This document shows, piece by piece, positions 51,392 through 59,906 of a stretch of 64,000 bases of DNA. Position 1 is the stretch's first letter, and each line of letters begins with the position of its first letter. Source of the stretch: Haloactinomyces albus (GTDB taxonomy: Bacteria; Actinomycetota; Actinomycetes; Mycobacteriales; Pseudonocardiaceae). The notes beneath the pieces were generated by a model. It was given only the letters and a program-made list of their open reading frames with translations, did no database searches and was not told the origin of the DNA. The position numbers were made by a program, and so were the translations under genes. The DNA lies in contig NZ_JAVDXW010000001.1 of assembly GCF_031458135.1 (NCBI RefSeq), forward strand, positions 558,001 to 622,000. Reading direction: 5' to 3'.

Positions 51392-52807
51392 TCACTCGGC
51401 GCTGAGGACCTCCTGGATCCGTCGTCGTGCGGCGTCTTCCTGTCCGGCCAGGCACTTGGCGTAGATCTGCAGCAGCACGGTGACGCTGTGCCCGGCCCAC
51501 TCGGCGACCTGGGTTGGTGGCACACCGGCGCTGAGCCAGGTCGACACGGCTGCGTGCCGCAGATCGTAGGGACGTTTGGCCAACGGTGAGGCGAATTCGG
51601 CCGGTGTCAGGGCGGCCTTGCGGGCACGTTCCCAAGCGTGCCCGTAGGTGCTTTGCGACAGCTCCCCGCCCCGCAGGCCGTAGAACAGTTGCCCGCTCGG
51701 CCGAGGCGGGTAGGCCCGCATGTGCTCGCGCAGAATCCGCACCAGCGGCGGCGGGCACGGCACCGGTCGCGTGTCCCCCCTGCCGCGGTGCTTGAGCTGT
51801 CGACGATCTCGTCGTTTGCCGGTGCTGCTCCACCGTGCCCCGGTCTCCGGGGCCGATTCCGACAGCAACAGCTCGCCCCACCCGTCCTGCGGCTCGACCC
51901 ACTCCCCCGATTCGGGATCTCGAACCATCTCGGGCAGGAGCACGTCACCGCGCCGCAAGTTGACCGCCTCGGCCGGGCGCGCTGCCGCGTAGTACATAAC
52001 CCCGAAGAAGGCGACCAGGCGCGGCCCGCTCGGTCCCTGCTCGCGTACGGCCTCCAGCAGCTTCAGCGCCTGCTGATGGTTGACCACGGTGCGCTTGTCG
52101 ATGGCCTGCACACTCTTCGGCGGGGCCCACTTCAGCTCCGGTAGCGGGTTTCGATCGAGTAGCTTGCGCTCCACGGCGTAATCGAGCGCGTTGTGCAGCA
52201 CCGCCCGCTTGCGGCTGACCACCGACGCTGCCGACGACTTACCGTCCAGCCGGGTGGCAATCAGCCGCAGGACCTCCCGCAGACACGCAGGCTCGGCCAG
52301 GGCACTGACAGGCTTGGTGTTGGCCGCAAGCCACTTCAAGGCAGCCTTGATCCGAGCAGGCTGCTCGACCGTATCCCGCCGAGAACAGTTGAACGCCCAG
52401 CCGAACAGCGCATCCCGCAGGATTTTCTCGTCCGGCTTTCCTCGCTCGCTCGAAAGCATGGCCGGAGCGACCGTGGTCAGCGTCTCCGCGATGCCCTTAC
52501 GGGAGTTGCCGGACTGATCCGGCCACTTCATATCTACGTAGGCACACGCAAAATCGAACCAGCTCATCTCGTTGATCTGGCGTGTCATCGAGACCGGCAT
52601 TCCGGTCCCGATGGCGAAAGCTTCGCCCTTGCGGGCTGCGCTGACGAGATCCGAGCGGAAACTCTCGGCTTGTGCCTTGTTCTTGAAGGAGTCGGAACGA
52701 TCCTGGCTACCCACTTCCCAGCGAACACGGTAGCTGGTGACCTTGCCCTGCTTGTTCTTGCGTGTCTGGATCTTCCAGATGCGAACGTCGTAGGTGGTCT
52801 CGCTCAT
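51392..52807 (-). CDS. int: Tyrosine site-specific recombinase (AICE integrase)
   Basis: A 471-residue tyrosine recombinase. Catalytic positions visible: Arg in YYAAARPAEAVNL, HxxR-type RPYDLRHAAVSTWL, His in WAGHSVTVL and the nucleophile Tyr in LLQIYAKCLAG. The N-terminal part carries an arm-type/core-binding region. It integrates and, with Xis, excises the element at the adjacent tRNA. The start is ATG 52807 after GGAGGAC, overlapping the excisionase stop. Confidence 0.9.
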   Translation of the reverse strand: MSETTYDVRIWKIQTRKNKQGKVTSYRVRWEVGSQDRSDSFKNKAQAESFRSDLVSAARKGEAFAIGTGMPVSMTRQINEMSWFDFACAYVDMKWPDQSGNSRKGIAETLTTVAPAMLSSERGKPDEKILRDALFGWAFNCSRRDTVEQPARIKAALKWLAANTKPVSALAEPACLREVLRLIATRLDGKSSAASVVSRKRAVLHNALDYAVERKLLDRNPLPELKWAPPKSVQAIDKRTVVNHQQALKLLEAVREQGPSGPRLVAFFGVMYYAAARPAEAVNLRRGDVLLPEMVRDPESGEWVEPQDGWGELLLSESAPETGARWSSTGKRRDRRQLKHRGRGDTRPVPCPPPLVRILREHMRAYPPRPSGQLFYGLRGGELSQSTYGHAWERARKAALTPAEFASPLAKRPYDLRHAAVSTWLSAGVPPTQVAEWAGHSVTVLLQIYAKCLAGQEDAARRRIQEVLSAE

Positions 52808-52995
52808 GCGGCGTCCTCCAGAGTGTCGAGCCAGTTCTCGAAGTCGGTACGACGGATACGTAGGGAGCCGTTTGGCAAGCGGATGCACTTGGGGGCTCGC
52901 TGCTTGGCGCGCCAGTCGTCGAAGGTGGAGCGGGAGATGTCCATCTCCTCGCAGAATTCGGTGATGGTCATCCAGTTGCCGCTGCGTTTGGGCAT
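52804..52995 (-). CDS. xis: Excisionase (MerR-like HTH_17 protein)
   Basis: A 63-residue winged-helix protein: MTITEFCEEMDISRSTFDDWRAK is the recognition region and LPNGSLRIRRTDFENWLDTL the wing. It is the usual recombination directionality factor of AICEs. It overlaps int by four bases (ATGA). ATG 52995 follows CCAGGAGGC. Confidence 0.85.
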   Translation of the reverse strand: MPKRSGNWMTITEFCEEMDISRSTFDDWRAKQRAPKCIRLPNGSLRIRRTDFENWLDTLEDAA

Positions 52996-53053
52996 GCTGT
53001 GCCTCCTGGTGCGTTGCGAGCGATGGAGCGTTGCTTGAGGGACAGGTGGGGGG

Positions 53054-54478
53054 TTACTCGGCAGGTTGCTGGCTGGTGTGTGCCGCTACCGCCGCTACTG
53101 CCGCTACTTCCCTGGTCAGGCCGGTAGCGGCGGGATTTTCGTTGCCGCTACTGCCGCTACCTGTCTCGGTGGTGGGTAGCGGCGGTAGCGGCACCTGTTT
53201 TTCGTCCGCTACCGGTGTGACCTGCGAAGTAGCGCCGGTAGCGCTGGTAGCGGCACTAGCCAGGTAGCGGCACCAGGCATCGGCCAAGCCGTCTTCCCCA
53301 TCGGTGCGGAATCCCTTGGCGACCTGACCGCCGGGTTGCTTGATGTTCTTGGAGGCCACTCCGTAGCGGGCGAGTTCTTTCGACAGTCGCCGCGCGTCGA
53401 GAGGCTTGCCGTACAGATCGCCCCAGGGCGCTTCGTCCAGGGCGTGCAGCGCGGTCAGGATGTCGCCGGTGGCCATCCGGTCGGCATTGCGTGCGGTGAA
53501 GACCTCGCGCAGGTCGGCCAGCAGCCGCACTCCCAGCGAGGTGGCCTCCGGGCCGGTGTTGGTGACGAAGTGCTGGCAGGCCGCGCGGGCGGTGTCGGGC
53601 CAGTGCCCGCCTGCCTGGTCGGCCAGAGCGATCAGGGGTTTCCAGATCTCGGCGGCGCGGTCGATGACCCCGGCTGGCATCGCGGGGCGTGCCCCGGCGA
53701 GGTGGTCGGCCACGCTGTCGACCCAGACGCTCAGTTCTTCGCGCACGGGGGCGGCTTCCTGTTCGACGTCCTCTTCGATGAACTCTTCGACGGGTTCATC
53801 GGGGGCGCGTTTGCGCATGTGGATGGTGATGGCCCGAGTGGTGATCGTGGCGGGCATGTGCCCGGCGATCCCGGCCAGGGCGGCCGGTGCGTAGACGGGG
53901 AACCGCTCGACCTTCATGGCCTTGGCGTCACCGACGCAGCGGGCGATGGTGGCCGAGCGTTTGTATCCGGCATTGAGCATGGCGCGCAGGTCTTCGTAGT
54001 TGCCGCCGTTTTTGGGGTTGAAGATGGCGTCGACCTCGTCGAACAGGATGGTGATCGGCCCGGAGCTGACCATGCGGAACATGGCGGCCGTGGTCGCCGA
54101 GATGGTCATCTCGGGAGCCTTGACGAGGTATTGGCCGACTTCGAGGACGCGGGTCTTGCCGCTGCCCGGCTCGGCGGAATCGAGGATGAGCCGCGGGGTG
54201 GCGTAGAACCGGTGCGCGGCGTGGGTATGGGCGAACCACAGCGCGATCACCGGAGCACAGTGCTCGGACGGCAGCACCAGGAACCGGCTCAGAAAGCGAG
54301 TGACCTCGTCGAGCACCTCAGCTCCGGGCCGCACCGGTCGGTGGGGCTGCTCGTCCTGCTCGGCGACGACGTGCAGGGCGGGCGCGGCGGTCATCGTGGT
54401 GTCCTCTTCTCCGGTTTCGTCGGGGGTGGGGCGCTGGATGCGCCCCAGGCCGGGGGTTTGGGGTTGCGGGGTGCTCAC
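53054..54478 (-). CDS. DUF3631 AAA-like replication ATPase
   Basis: A 474-residue protein. It has ALWFAHTHAAHRFYATPRL, Walker A SAEPGSGKTRVLE (103-109), Walker B ITILFDEVDAIF, LNAGYKRSATIARC and the conserved ADRMATGDILTALHALDEAPWGDL of DUF3631, usually found at the C-terminus of phage/plasmid primase-helicases. It is probably the element's replication initiator or helicase. The last 80 residues are low-complexity and encoded by the GTAGCGGC repeat cluster. GTG 54478 overlaps the upstream stop; ATG 54394 with GAGG is a good alternative. Confidence 0.75.
   Translation of the reverse strand: MSTPQPQTPGLGRIQRPTPDETGEEDTTMTAAPALHVVAEQDEQPHRPVRPGAEVLDEVTRFLSRFLVLPSEHCAPVIALWFAHTHAAHRFYATPRLILDSAEPGSGKTRVLEVGQYLVKAPEMTISATTAAMFRMVSSGPITILFDEVDAIFNPKNGGNYEDLRAMLNAGYKRSATIARCVGDAKAMKVERFPVYAPAALAGIAGHMPATITTRAITIHMRKRAPDEPVEEFIEEDVEQEAAPVREELSVWVDSVADHLAGARPAMPAGVIDRAAEIWKPLIALADQAGGHWPDTARAACQHFVTNTGPEATSLGVRLLADLREVFTARNADRMATGDILTALHALDEAPWGDLYGKPLDARRLSKELARYGVASKNIKQPGGQVAKGFRTDGEDGLADAWCRYLASAATSATGATSQVTPVADEKQVPLPPLPTTETGSGSSGNENPAATGLTREVAAVAAVAAHTSQQPAE
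53082..53271. repeat. Cluster of GTAGCGGC / GCCGCTAC octamers (candidate origin iterons)
   Basis: Ten exact copies, in both orientations, at 53082, 53091, 53100, 53124, 53144, 53153, 53176, 53185, 53247 and 53264, with several one-mismatch copies between. They lie inside the 3' end of the DUF3631 gene but are read in different codon frames (VAAVAA, GSGSSG, PLPPLP, SAATSAT). Selection thus appears to act on the DNA, as for replication iterons. Confidence 0.6.
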
Positions 54479-55152
54479 GCGGCCCTCCTGCCGTGCCGGT
54501 TGGTGGCGACTGAGGTGGTCTGTGTGGCGTGTTCGGCGGTGTCTGCTGTGGCTGGTGGGGGTTGGTGATCGGTGCGGGAGAGGCGGCCTGAGCGGTCACT
54601 GAGTTCGCCTATGTGGGCTTGTTCGGAGTGATCCGGTGTGGTGGTCGGGGATTGTTCGGGTGTGGTGGCGGCTTGGTGGCGCTGCCAGAGGTCGAGCGCG
54701 CGCTCGTCGAGGGTGGCTAGGTCGGCCAGCTCCTCGGCGGCGATGTGCTCGGCCTGGTGGAGCATGCGGGTGGCGTGCTCGCGCAGGGCGCGGCGGTAGG
54801 CGGCTTCGAGCACGGCGGTTTTGAGGTAGTCACCGACGACGGGGTCGGGTGCGGCGCGGTAGGTGTCTATGAGCCAGTCGGTCAGCAGGGCGTGTTTGTG
54901 CTCGGTGTCCAGACGTCCGGCTCGGCGGGCTTCGGCGTAGAGCGCTGCCGGGCCGGGGGCGACCTCGCGGAGATTCAGCCGGATGGCCAGGGCGAATACT
55001 TCGCGGGCGAGGGGCTGGGCCATGTCGTCGGGGCGCATGCCGGCCAGCAGCCGCCGGGCGGTGGCTGCGTCGCAACGCATCAGGCAGCCGAGGAAGGCGG
55101 CGTCGGTATCGACGGTGACCGGGCCGGACTGTGTTTGGTGGGTGGGGTTCAT
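54475..55152 (-). CDS. DnaB N-terminal-domain-like protein
   Basis: A 225-residue protein. Residues 15-130 resemble the DnaB helicase N-terminal domain (DAAFLGCLMRCDAATARRLLAGM, REVFALAIRLN, DPVVGDYLKTAVLEAAYRRALREHATRM). There is no ATPase domain; the last 70 residues are Thr/Pro-rich and disordered. It could load or recruit a helicase together with the DUF3631 ATPase encoded next. It overlaps both neighbours by four bases. Confidence 0.65.
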   Translation of the reverse strand: MNPTHQTQSGPVTVDTDAAFLGCLMRCDAATARRLLAGMRPDDMAQPLAREVFALAIRLNLREVAPGPAALYAEARRAGRLDTEHKHALLTDWLIDTYRAAPDPVVGDYLKTAVLEAAYRRALREHATRMLHQAEHIAAEELADLATLDERALDLWQRHQAATTPEQSPTTTPDHSEQAHIGELSDRSGRLSRTDHQPPPATADTAEHATQTTSVATNRHGRRAA

Positions 55153-55751
55153 GCTGCGGTGCCTCCGTGGGTGTCGCGGTTGCGCTGTGCTTGTCCGGTG
55201 GGCAGCACGGTCAGGCGGCGGTTGGCTTTGATCTCGTACATGTGCGCGTCGGCGTGCCCGAGCAGCTCGGCGAGGTCCGTGGCGGCCGGTGCCACGGCGA
55301 GTCCGACGCTGCCCAGAGCAGTGAGCCGTTGGCCGTCGACCCAGATCGGTTCGGCCAGGGCTTCGGCGAGCTGGTCGGCGCGGTGTTCGGCGGCGGTGCT
55401 GCCGGAGACGGGGCCGAGCCAGACGGCGAACTCATCGCCATGTAGCCGCACGGCGCGCTCTCCGGGGTGGGTGGCGTCGTCGAGCTGGGCAGCCACGGCG
55501 GCGAGGACTTTGTTACCGAAGGGGTGGCCGTGGGTGTCGTTGATGGCTTTGAACTGGTCGAGGTCGACCATCAGCAGGCCCACGAGTCCACAGGTGAACC
55601 GCTCTCGGCGGGCGGTGCGGTGTAGGGCGGTGCGGTTACCGAGTCCGGTCAGGGTGTCGGTGTGCAACCGCCTGCGGTAGAGCATCGCGGCGGTGGTGGC
55701 GATGCTTGCCCATCCGGTGGTGCCCACGGCAAGGGTGATTTCTGCGAACAT
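55149..55751 (-). CDS. GGDEF-domain protein (diguanylate-cyclase-like) on the AICE
   Basis: A 200-residue protein with one N-terminal membrane helix (ITLAVGTTGWASIATTAAML) and a GGDEF domain: DTLTGLGNRTALH, LMVDLDQFKAINDTHGHPFGNKVL (metal Asp and substrate Asn/Asp) and the active-site loop RLHGDEFAVWL, where the first Gly of GGDEF is His. It may make or bind c-di-GMP. It is embedded in the replication/transfer operon (four-base overlap downstream). ATG 55751 follows GGAGGC. Confidence 0.75.
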   Translation of the reverse strand: MFAEITLAVGTTGWASIATTAAMLYRRRLHTDTLTGLGNRTALHRTARRERFTCGLVGLLMVDLDQFKAINDTHGHPFGNKVLAAVAAQLDDATHPGERAVRLHGDEFAVWLGPVSGSTAAEHRADQLAEALAEPIWVDGQRLTALGSVGLAVAPAATDLAELLGHADAHMYEIKANRRLTVLPTGQAQRNRDTHGGTAA

Positions 55752-55832
55752 GGAAGATGCCTCCAAGCGAGGTAGGGGCCTCGCCCGCTGCAGGTGGTAT
55801 GTGGACGGGCGGGGCCTTCTTGCTGCTGGCAG

Positions 55833-56015
55833 TCAGTGGCGTTTGTCGTGGGTCCAACCGGCCTTGCGGTAGCAGGCTGGGCAGAGCGGGGCGTTGGGGT
55901 TGGCGCCGTCGCCGGGCTTGAGCTTTGTGCCGCAGAGCGCCCTGACACTGATCAGGCCTTGTGCAGCGAGGTCGGCGCGGATGCTGTCCGGGGTGATGTG
56001 CATCGGCTTGGCCAT
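55833..56015 (-). CDS. Small Cys-containing AICE protein
   Basis: A 60-residue protein with ALCGTKLKPGDGANPNAPLCPACYRKAGW, a probable CxnCxxC zinc site like that of small DUF3039-type actinobacterial proteins. Its role is unknown. ATG 56015 has GGAAGTGAT upstream. It lies in the minus-strand operon between the GGDEF and transmembrane zinc-finger genes. Confidence 0.6.
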   Translation of the reverse strand: MAKPMHITPDSIRADLAAQGLISVRALCGTKLKPGDGANPNAPLCPACYRKAGWTHDKRH

Positions 56016-56020
56016 GGGGA

Positions 56021-56281
56021 TCACTTCCGTGAGCGAGGTCGGCGGCGTCGGCGGTGGGCGGTGAGGTTGTAGGCGTGGCGCCCGGCGCGGATGCGGCGAC
56101 CGGATCCGGTGCAGCGGGGACACAGGCGGAAGGCCCGGACGATCGGTGATTGACGTTTGCCGGTGCCGGAGCAGGCCCGGCAGGGTTTGAAGGGCCAGAT
56201 CACACACGTGACTAAGTAACCGAGCGTGACGACCAAGGTGGCGAGGACGAGGGTGGCTAGCGGGCTCAGGCTGGGGGTCAC
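56021..56281 (-). CDS. Membrane protein with DnaJ-like CxxCxGxG zinc motif
   Basis: An 86-residue protein: one N-terminal membrane helix (LATLVLATLVVTLGYLVTCVIW), a DnaJ-type zinc segment CRACSGTGKR ... CPRCTGSGRR, and a highly basic tail. Small proteins of this build are common on AICEs near traB; the function is unknown. The start is GTG 56281. Confidence 0.65.
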   Translation of the reverse strand: MTPSLSPLATLVLATLVVTLGYLVTCVIWPFKPCRACSGTGKRQSPIVRAFRLCPRCTGSGRRIRAGRHAYNLTAHRRRRRPRSRK

Positions 56282-56323
56282 AGGGCCTCCACCAGGGGTT
56301 TTCGAGACGCGTCTCCCTGCACA

Positions 56324-56415
56324 CCGCTAGGAGCTAGGGTGCTGGGCAGTGGTGCTGTGGGGGTGCTAGCAGGGCCGCTAGGTCTAGCGGGTGGGGCTGC
56401 TAGACCTAGCGGCCC
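56324..56415. repeat. CTAG-rich palindrome after traB (candidate clt transfer locus)
   Basis: A perfect 17-base inverted repeat (56372-56388 and 56399-56415, 10-base spacer) containing CCGCTAGG and GGTCTAGC, preceded by another CCGCTAGG at 56324. CTAG, normally rare in high-GC DNA, occurs seven times here. The block ends eight bases after the traB stop, where Streptomyces-type elements carry the octamer repeats bound by TraB. Confidence 0.6.
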
Positions 56416-56423
56416 CGCTGGGC

Positions 56424-58646
56424 TTATCCGGCATCCCGCTTCCGGTTACGCTCTGCGACAACCTGGGCGAGGTCGGCGCGGTGGAATCCGCGCCGGTTGC
56501 GGCCCTCGCCGTGCTCGTCGGTGCCCCAGACCTGTCGGTTGGTCTTGACCCCGTGGGGCTTGAGCGCGGTGGAGAGCTGGTCGGCCGTGTAGCTGCCGTA
56601 GGCCTCCGGCCAGGTGGCGGCCAGCCGGGTGGCGACGACCTCGGTCCAGACCTTGTCCTCGTCGGGCCCGAGCAGGGCCAGCAGGTCCTCGGGCAGAGTG
56701 TCGGCCTTGCGCTCGCGGGTGGTGTCCCGGCCCAGGGCGTGACCGGACAGGGTCCCGGCGGCTTCGCGGAGTGCGCGGGCGCGGTCGGTGATGCGATCGG
56801 CGGCGGGGTTGTCGACGTAGGCCGAGCGGGCGATCTGGGGATCGTCGGCGTTGCCGACCAGGTAGCCGATGCCCTTGTCCTTGGCGGTGAACGTGGAGGC
56901 GCGGACGCCGTTTTTGTACATCGAGGTGCCCAAGACCATGTCGTTTTCCATCTGCCCCATCACCCGCAGACAGAACCGGATACCGACGTTGGCACTGACT
57001 CCGGTGGGCAGGCTGTCCTTGTCCGGGCGTTGGGTGGCCAGGATGAGGATCACGCCGAGAGCCCGACCGCGTTTGATGATGGCGGTGGCCAGCTCTCCGG
57101 CTTCCTTACCGAACTCGGGGTGGCTGAACAGTTCCTGGCATTCGTCCACGGCGACGACCAACGGGTGCAAGCCCAGATCGGTGCGGCCGGCCAGGTGTGG
57201 AGTGACCTTGTTCTCCGGTACGAGGGTCTTGTCCTGCTTGGCCAGCTTGGTGATCGTGGCGGCCCGTTTTTCCAGGTCGGCGTAGATCTCGCGCAGACTG
57301 TCCAGGGTGGCCTCGACTGTGCCGTCATCGGGACCGGAGCCGTAATGATGCGCCACCTTCTCCAGCGATTCGAGGTCGCCGGTGCCCTTGAGTTCGAAGA
57401 CCCGCATCTCAGCCCGAGCATCCAGGGCGGCGGCCAGCAGCAGCACCCGCAGGGCGAAAGTCTTACCGACACCGGGCATCGCGCCGATCAGGAGGTTGGC
57501 ATACATCAGCGTGATGGACACGGGCCTGCCGCGTTGGTCGGTGCCGAACGGCATCGGCTGGAACAGATCCGCCTCCCCTTTCTTGAGCAGGGGCCAGGTG
57601 GGCTGTTTGGCCTGGGCCATGTCCTGATCACCGACCCAGAGCACCAGGCGCCCGGCGTGCTCGGTGCCATCGGATTCCGGCCACACACAGCCCAGGGGGC
57701 GGCGCAGGCCGGAGGCGAGCTTCTCCCGGCGTTCCACGATGTCGGGCACGGTCACCCCGTGGGGCAGGTCGATGTCGGCACGCCACCCAGGTCCGTCGCG
57801 GGTGATGGGCTTCGGGAAGGCGATCCCTCCCCCGCGTGACCCCATGACCTTGTTGATTTCGGCGATGCCCAGCGACGCCAGGGCGCGTTCGACGATGTCG
57901 CTGGTGAGCTTGGCGACCTGGGTGGAGACCACGGCACGGCCGGTGATGGGTTTGTCCCGCACGCGTCCGGCCGCACCCATCGCCAGCACCAGTCCCGCCG
58001 TGAGCACCCAGGTGGCCAGCGACGGCAGTCCGGTCGCGAAGAACACGGTCAGCGGCAGGCCGATCAGCAGCACCGGCGCGGTCATGGCCAGCCGGGTGCG
58101 TACTCGGGCGTCGCGTTGGTAGGTCAGTCGCAGGTACTCGGCAGCATCCTCCCTCCGCGCGGCCGCAGCTCGCAGCGGCTGTCCTTCGGCATCGAAGACC
58201 CACCGGGCCGTGCCGGACACGATGCGGGCGGTGCCGCGTGGGGCCTGCCCGGCGAGCTTCGTCGCGTAGATCGGGCAGCGCAGCGCGTGATACCCGGCGG
58301 CGTGGGAGTAGTGAGCGGCGGTCCACTTCGCGGCCTCGGCCAGCTGGGCCTTGGAGGCCAGCCACGGCGGCAAGACCTCGCGCCGCTCGGCCCGGTTTAG
58401 CCGCTCCCACCAGGACGGCCCCTTGGCAGTGTCCGGCTGGTCCACCCGCTGCGGGCCGTCGTCCTCGTCGTCGACGAGTTCGCCCTCGATGACCTCCGAC
58501 GTGGTCTCCACGTCGCCACCGGTTGCGGTGTCCTCGGCGGAGTCGGCCTTGTTGTTGGGAAACTCGTAGACCCGCGCGTCCTCGGTGGCGTTCTCGTCGC
58601 GGCCGTCGCCGTCGGGATCGGGGGTGTGATTCTGGTGCTCGGTCAT
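56424..58646 (-). CDS. traB: TraB/FtsK-type DNA translocase (AICE transfer protein)
   Basis: A 740-residue FtsK/SpoIIIE-family protein: acidic disordered N-terminus, two membrane helices (about 188-226), Walker A LIGAMPGVGKTFALR (388-396), Walker B PLVVAVDECQELF, ILATQRPDKDSLPTGV and a C-terminal winged helix (YTADQLSTALKPHGVKTNRQVWG) that should read DNA octamers. TraB alone moves double-stranded DNA between actinomycete hyphae. ATG 58646 overlaps the previous stop (TGATG). Confidence 0.9.
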   Translation of the reverse strand: MTEHQNHTPDPDGDGRDENATEDARVYEFPNNKADSAEDTATGGDVETTSEVIEGELVDDEDDGPQRVDQPDTAKGPSWWERLNRAERREVLPPWLASKAQLAEAAKWTAAHYSHAAGYHALRCPIYATKLAGQAPRGTARIVSGTARWVFDAEGQPLRAAAARREDAAEYLRLTYQRDARVRTRLAMTAPVLLIGLPLTVFFATGLPSLATWVLTAGLVLAMGAAGRVRDKPITGRAVVSTQVAKLTSDIVERALASLGIAEINKVMGSRGGGIAFPKPITRDGPGWRADIDLPHGVTVPDIVERREKLASGLRRPLGCVWPESDGTEHAGRLVLWVGDQDMAQAKQPTWPLLKKGEADLFQPMPFGTDQRGRPVSITLMYANLLIGAMPGVGKTFALRVLLLAAALDARAEMRVFELKGTGDLESLEKVAHHYGSGPDDGTVEATLDSLREIYADLEKRAATITKLAKQDKTLVPENKVTPHLAGRTDLGLHPLVVAVDECQELFSHPEFGKEAGELATAIIKRGRALGVILILATQRPDKDSLPTGVSANVGIRFCLRVMGQMENDMVLGTSMYKNGVRASTFTAKDKGIGYLVGNADDPQIARSAYVDNPAADRITDRARALREAAGTLSGHALGRDTTRERKADTLPEDLLALLGPDEDKVWTEVVATRLAATWPEAYGSYTADQLSTALKPHGVKTNRQVWGTDEHGEGRNRRGFHRADLAQVVAERNRKRDAG

Positions 58647-59566
58647 CAGCGGGCCTCCCCATCGGTCGCGGGGGTGTGCAGCAGGTGGGTCAGTGCCGCG
58701 CCCATCCCGAGGACGGCCACGGGCAGGCAGGACACGGCCGTGGTGATCCACCACGGGGCGGCGGTGATTTCAGCGGCGGTCATGAGGTGATAAGCCACTT
58801 GTCCGGCCGCGCCGAGGGCCAGTGAGCCGAGTGCGGACCACTTGGCGAAGGTCCGGGCCTGGGCTGGAACGTGGCCGGACAGCCAGACCCGCAGGGCGTA
58901 GGCGGCGTAGGTCTCCACCCCGATCGGCAACGTGATCGCGGTATTGATCTGCAACGAGTCCCAGATGCCTGGCAGCGGGTGGACCATGCCGAACCCGGTC
59001 AACGAGCCCAGTCCAACCCAGCCGGACCAGATCGCCACGAACGCCGGTAGCGCCAGCAGCAGCACCGGCCAGGCTGCCGGAACACGGCCAGCCGAACCGG
59101 TTTCCGGCACCGGATCTGGCTCCGGGTTCGCGGATACCGTGTCCCGCTCGGATGCGACCTTGTCGCTGTTGGATGCGTCGCTCTCGTCGGCCGGACTCGG
59201 CTCCGGCACCGGTCCGAACTCGGCAGCCGTCCCAGCCAGGGCTGACTCGGCCACGACCGGCAGAGGCTCGGTGTCCGGTTCGGCCGTGTCCAAGTCCGGA
59301 CCGGACTCGGTGGGCTCGGTGATTTCGGGCACCGCGTGCAGCCGGACCGGCTCCGGCAATGCGCCGGACTCAGCGGGTTCGGCGGTGGCGCTGTCGAGGG
59401 CCTCGCGCAGAGTGCTGGCCTTCCTGGCACCGATGCGGAACTCGGCCATGAGCCGATTGCGCGACGGCAGCTCTCCAAGCGCCTCAGCCAGCTCGCGGGC
59501 TTGCGGCAGCAACTCATCCACGCTGGCGGGATAGGCGCTACGAGACGTCGTGGTGGGAGTACTCAT
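58646..59566 (-). CDS. Spd-like membrane protein with N-terminal HTH
   Basis: A 306-residue protein: residues 15-55 look like a helix-turn-helix (LGELPSRNRLMAEFRIGARKASTLREAL). A long acidic Pro/Glu/Ser-rich linker follows, then four membrane helices (from about residue 170) with the DUF2637-type ITLPIGVETYAAYALRVWL. Such proteins (SpdB and relatives) assist intramycelial spread of the element. It is translationally coupled to traB and to the preceding small gene. Confidence 0.65.
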   Translation of the reverse strand: MSTPTTTSRSAYPASVDELLPQARELAEALGELPSRNRLMAEFRIGARKASTLREALDSATAEPAESGALPEPVRLHAVPEITEPTESGPDLDTAEPDTEPLPVVAESALAGTAAEFGPVPEPSPADESDASNSDKVASERDTVSANPEPDPVPETGSAGRVPAAWPVLLLALPAFVAIWSGWVGLGSLTGFGMVHPLPGIWDSLQINTAITLPIGVETYAAYALRVWLSGHVPAQARTFAKWSALGSLALGAAGQVAYHLMTAAEITAAPWWITTAVSCLPVAVLGMGAALTHLLHTPATDGEAR

Positions 59567-59811
59567 CACTGGTCACCCCCTCCACCGGTGTAGAGGAACG
59601 CGAACAGGGCCTGTTGCAGCTCGACCAGATCGGCCGCGTTGTCAGCGGCAAACGGCCCTCGAAACCCCGGATACCCGTGGTCTTCGAGCACGGCCGCGAC
59701 ATCGAAGACCAAGCCGATCGTGAAGCGCGGGTCGTGGTCGGTATGGGCCACCGGATACCGCCGCACCTGAACGGGCGGGGCGGCGTGGCCGGCAGACGGT
59801 GTAGTGGGCAT
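59566..59811 (-). CDS. Small AICE protein of unknown function
   Basis: An 81-residue soluble protein with the sequence DPRFTIGLVFDVAAVLEDHGYPGF. I recognise no domain. ATG 59811 follows AAGGAGA; the stop overlaps the Spd-like start. Its place directly before transfer genes suggests a role in transfer or its control. Confidence 0.55.
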   Translation of the reverse strand: MPTTPSAGHAAPPVQVRRYPVAHTDHDPRFTIGLVFDVAAVLEDHGYPGFRGPFAADNAADLVELQQALFAFLYTGGGGDQ

Positions 59812-59906
59812 GCTGGGGGTCTCCTTACTGCTCATCTGGTGGTGGGAGACCCGGTCCGGCAGGGACTTCTTGGCGGAATGACTGCCGGGCCGGGGCACAG
59901 CGGGGC

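Noticed and set aside
53082-53271. Short regular repeats considered as a CRISPR array
   Set aside because: The units are 8 bases, irregularly spaced and in both orientations; no spacers or cas genes are present.
56372-56415. Palindrome after traB considered as a simple intrinsic terminator
   Set aside because: No T run on either strand, and the internal octamer and CTAG repetition extends beyond the stem. A protein-binding site fits better, though a transcriptional effect is not excluded.
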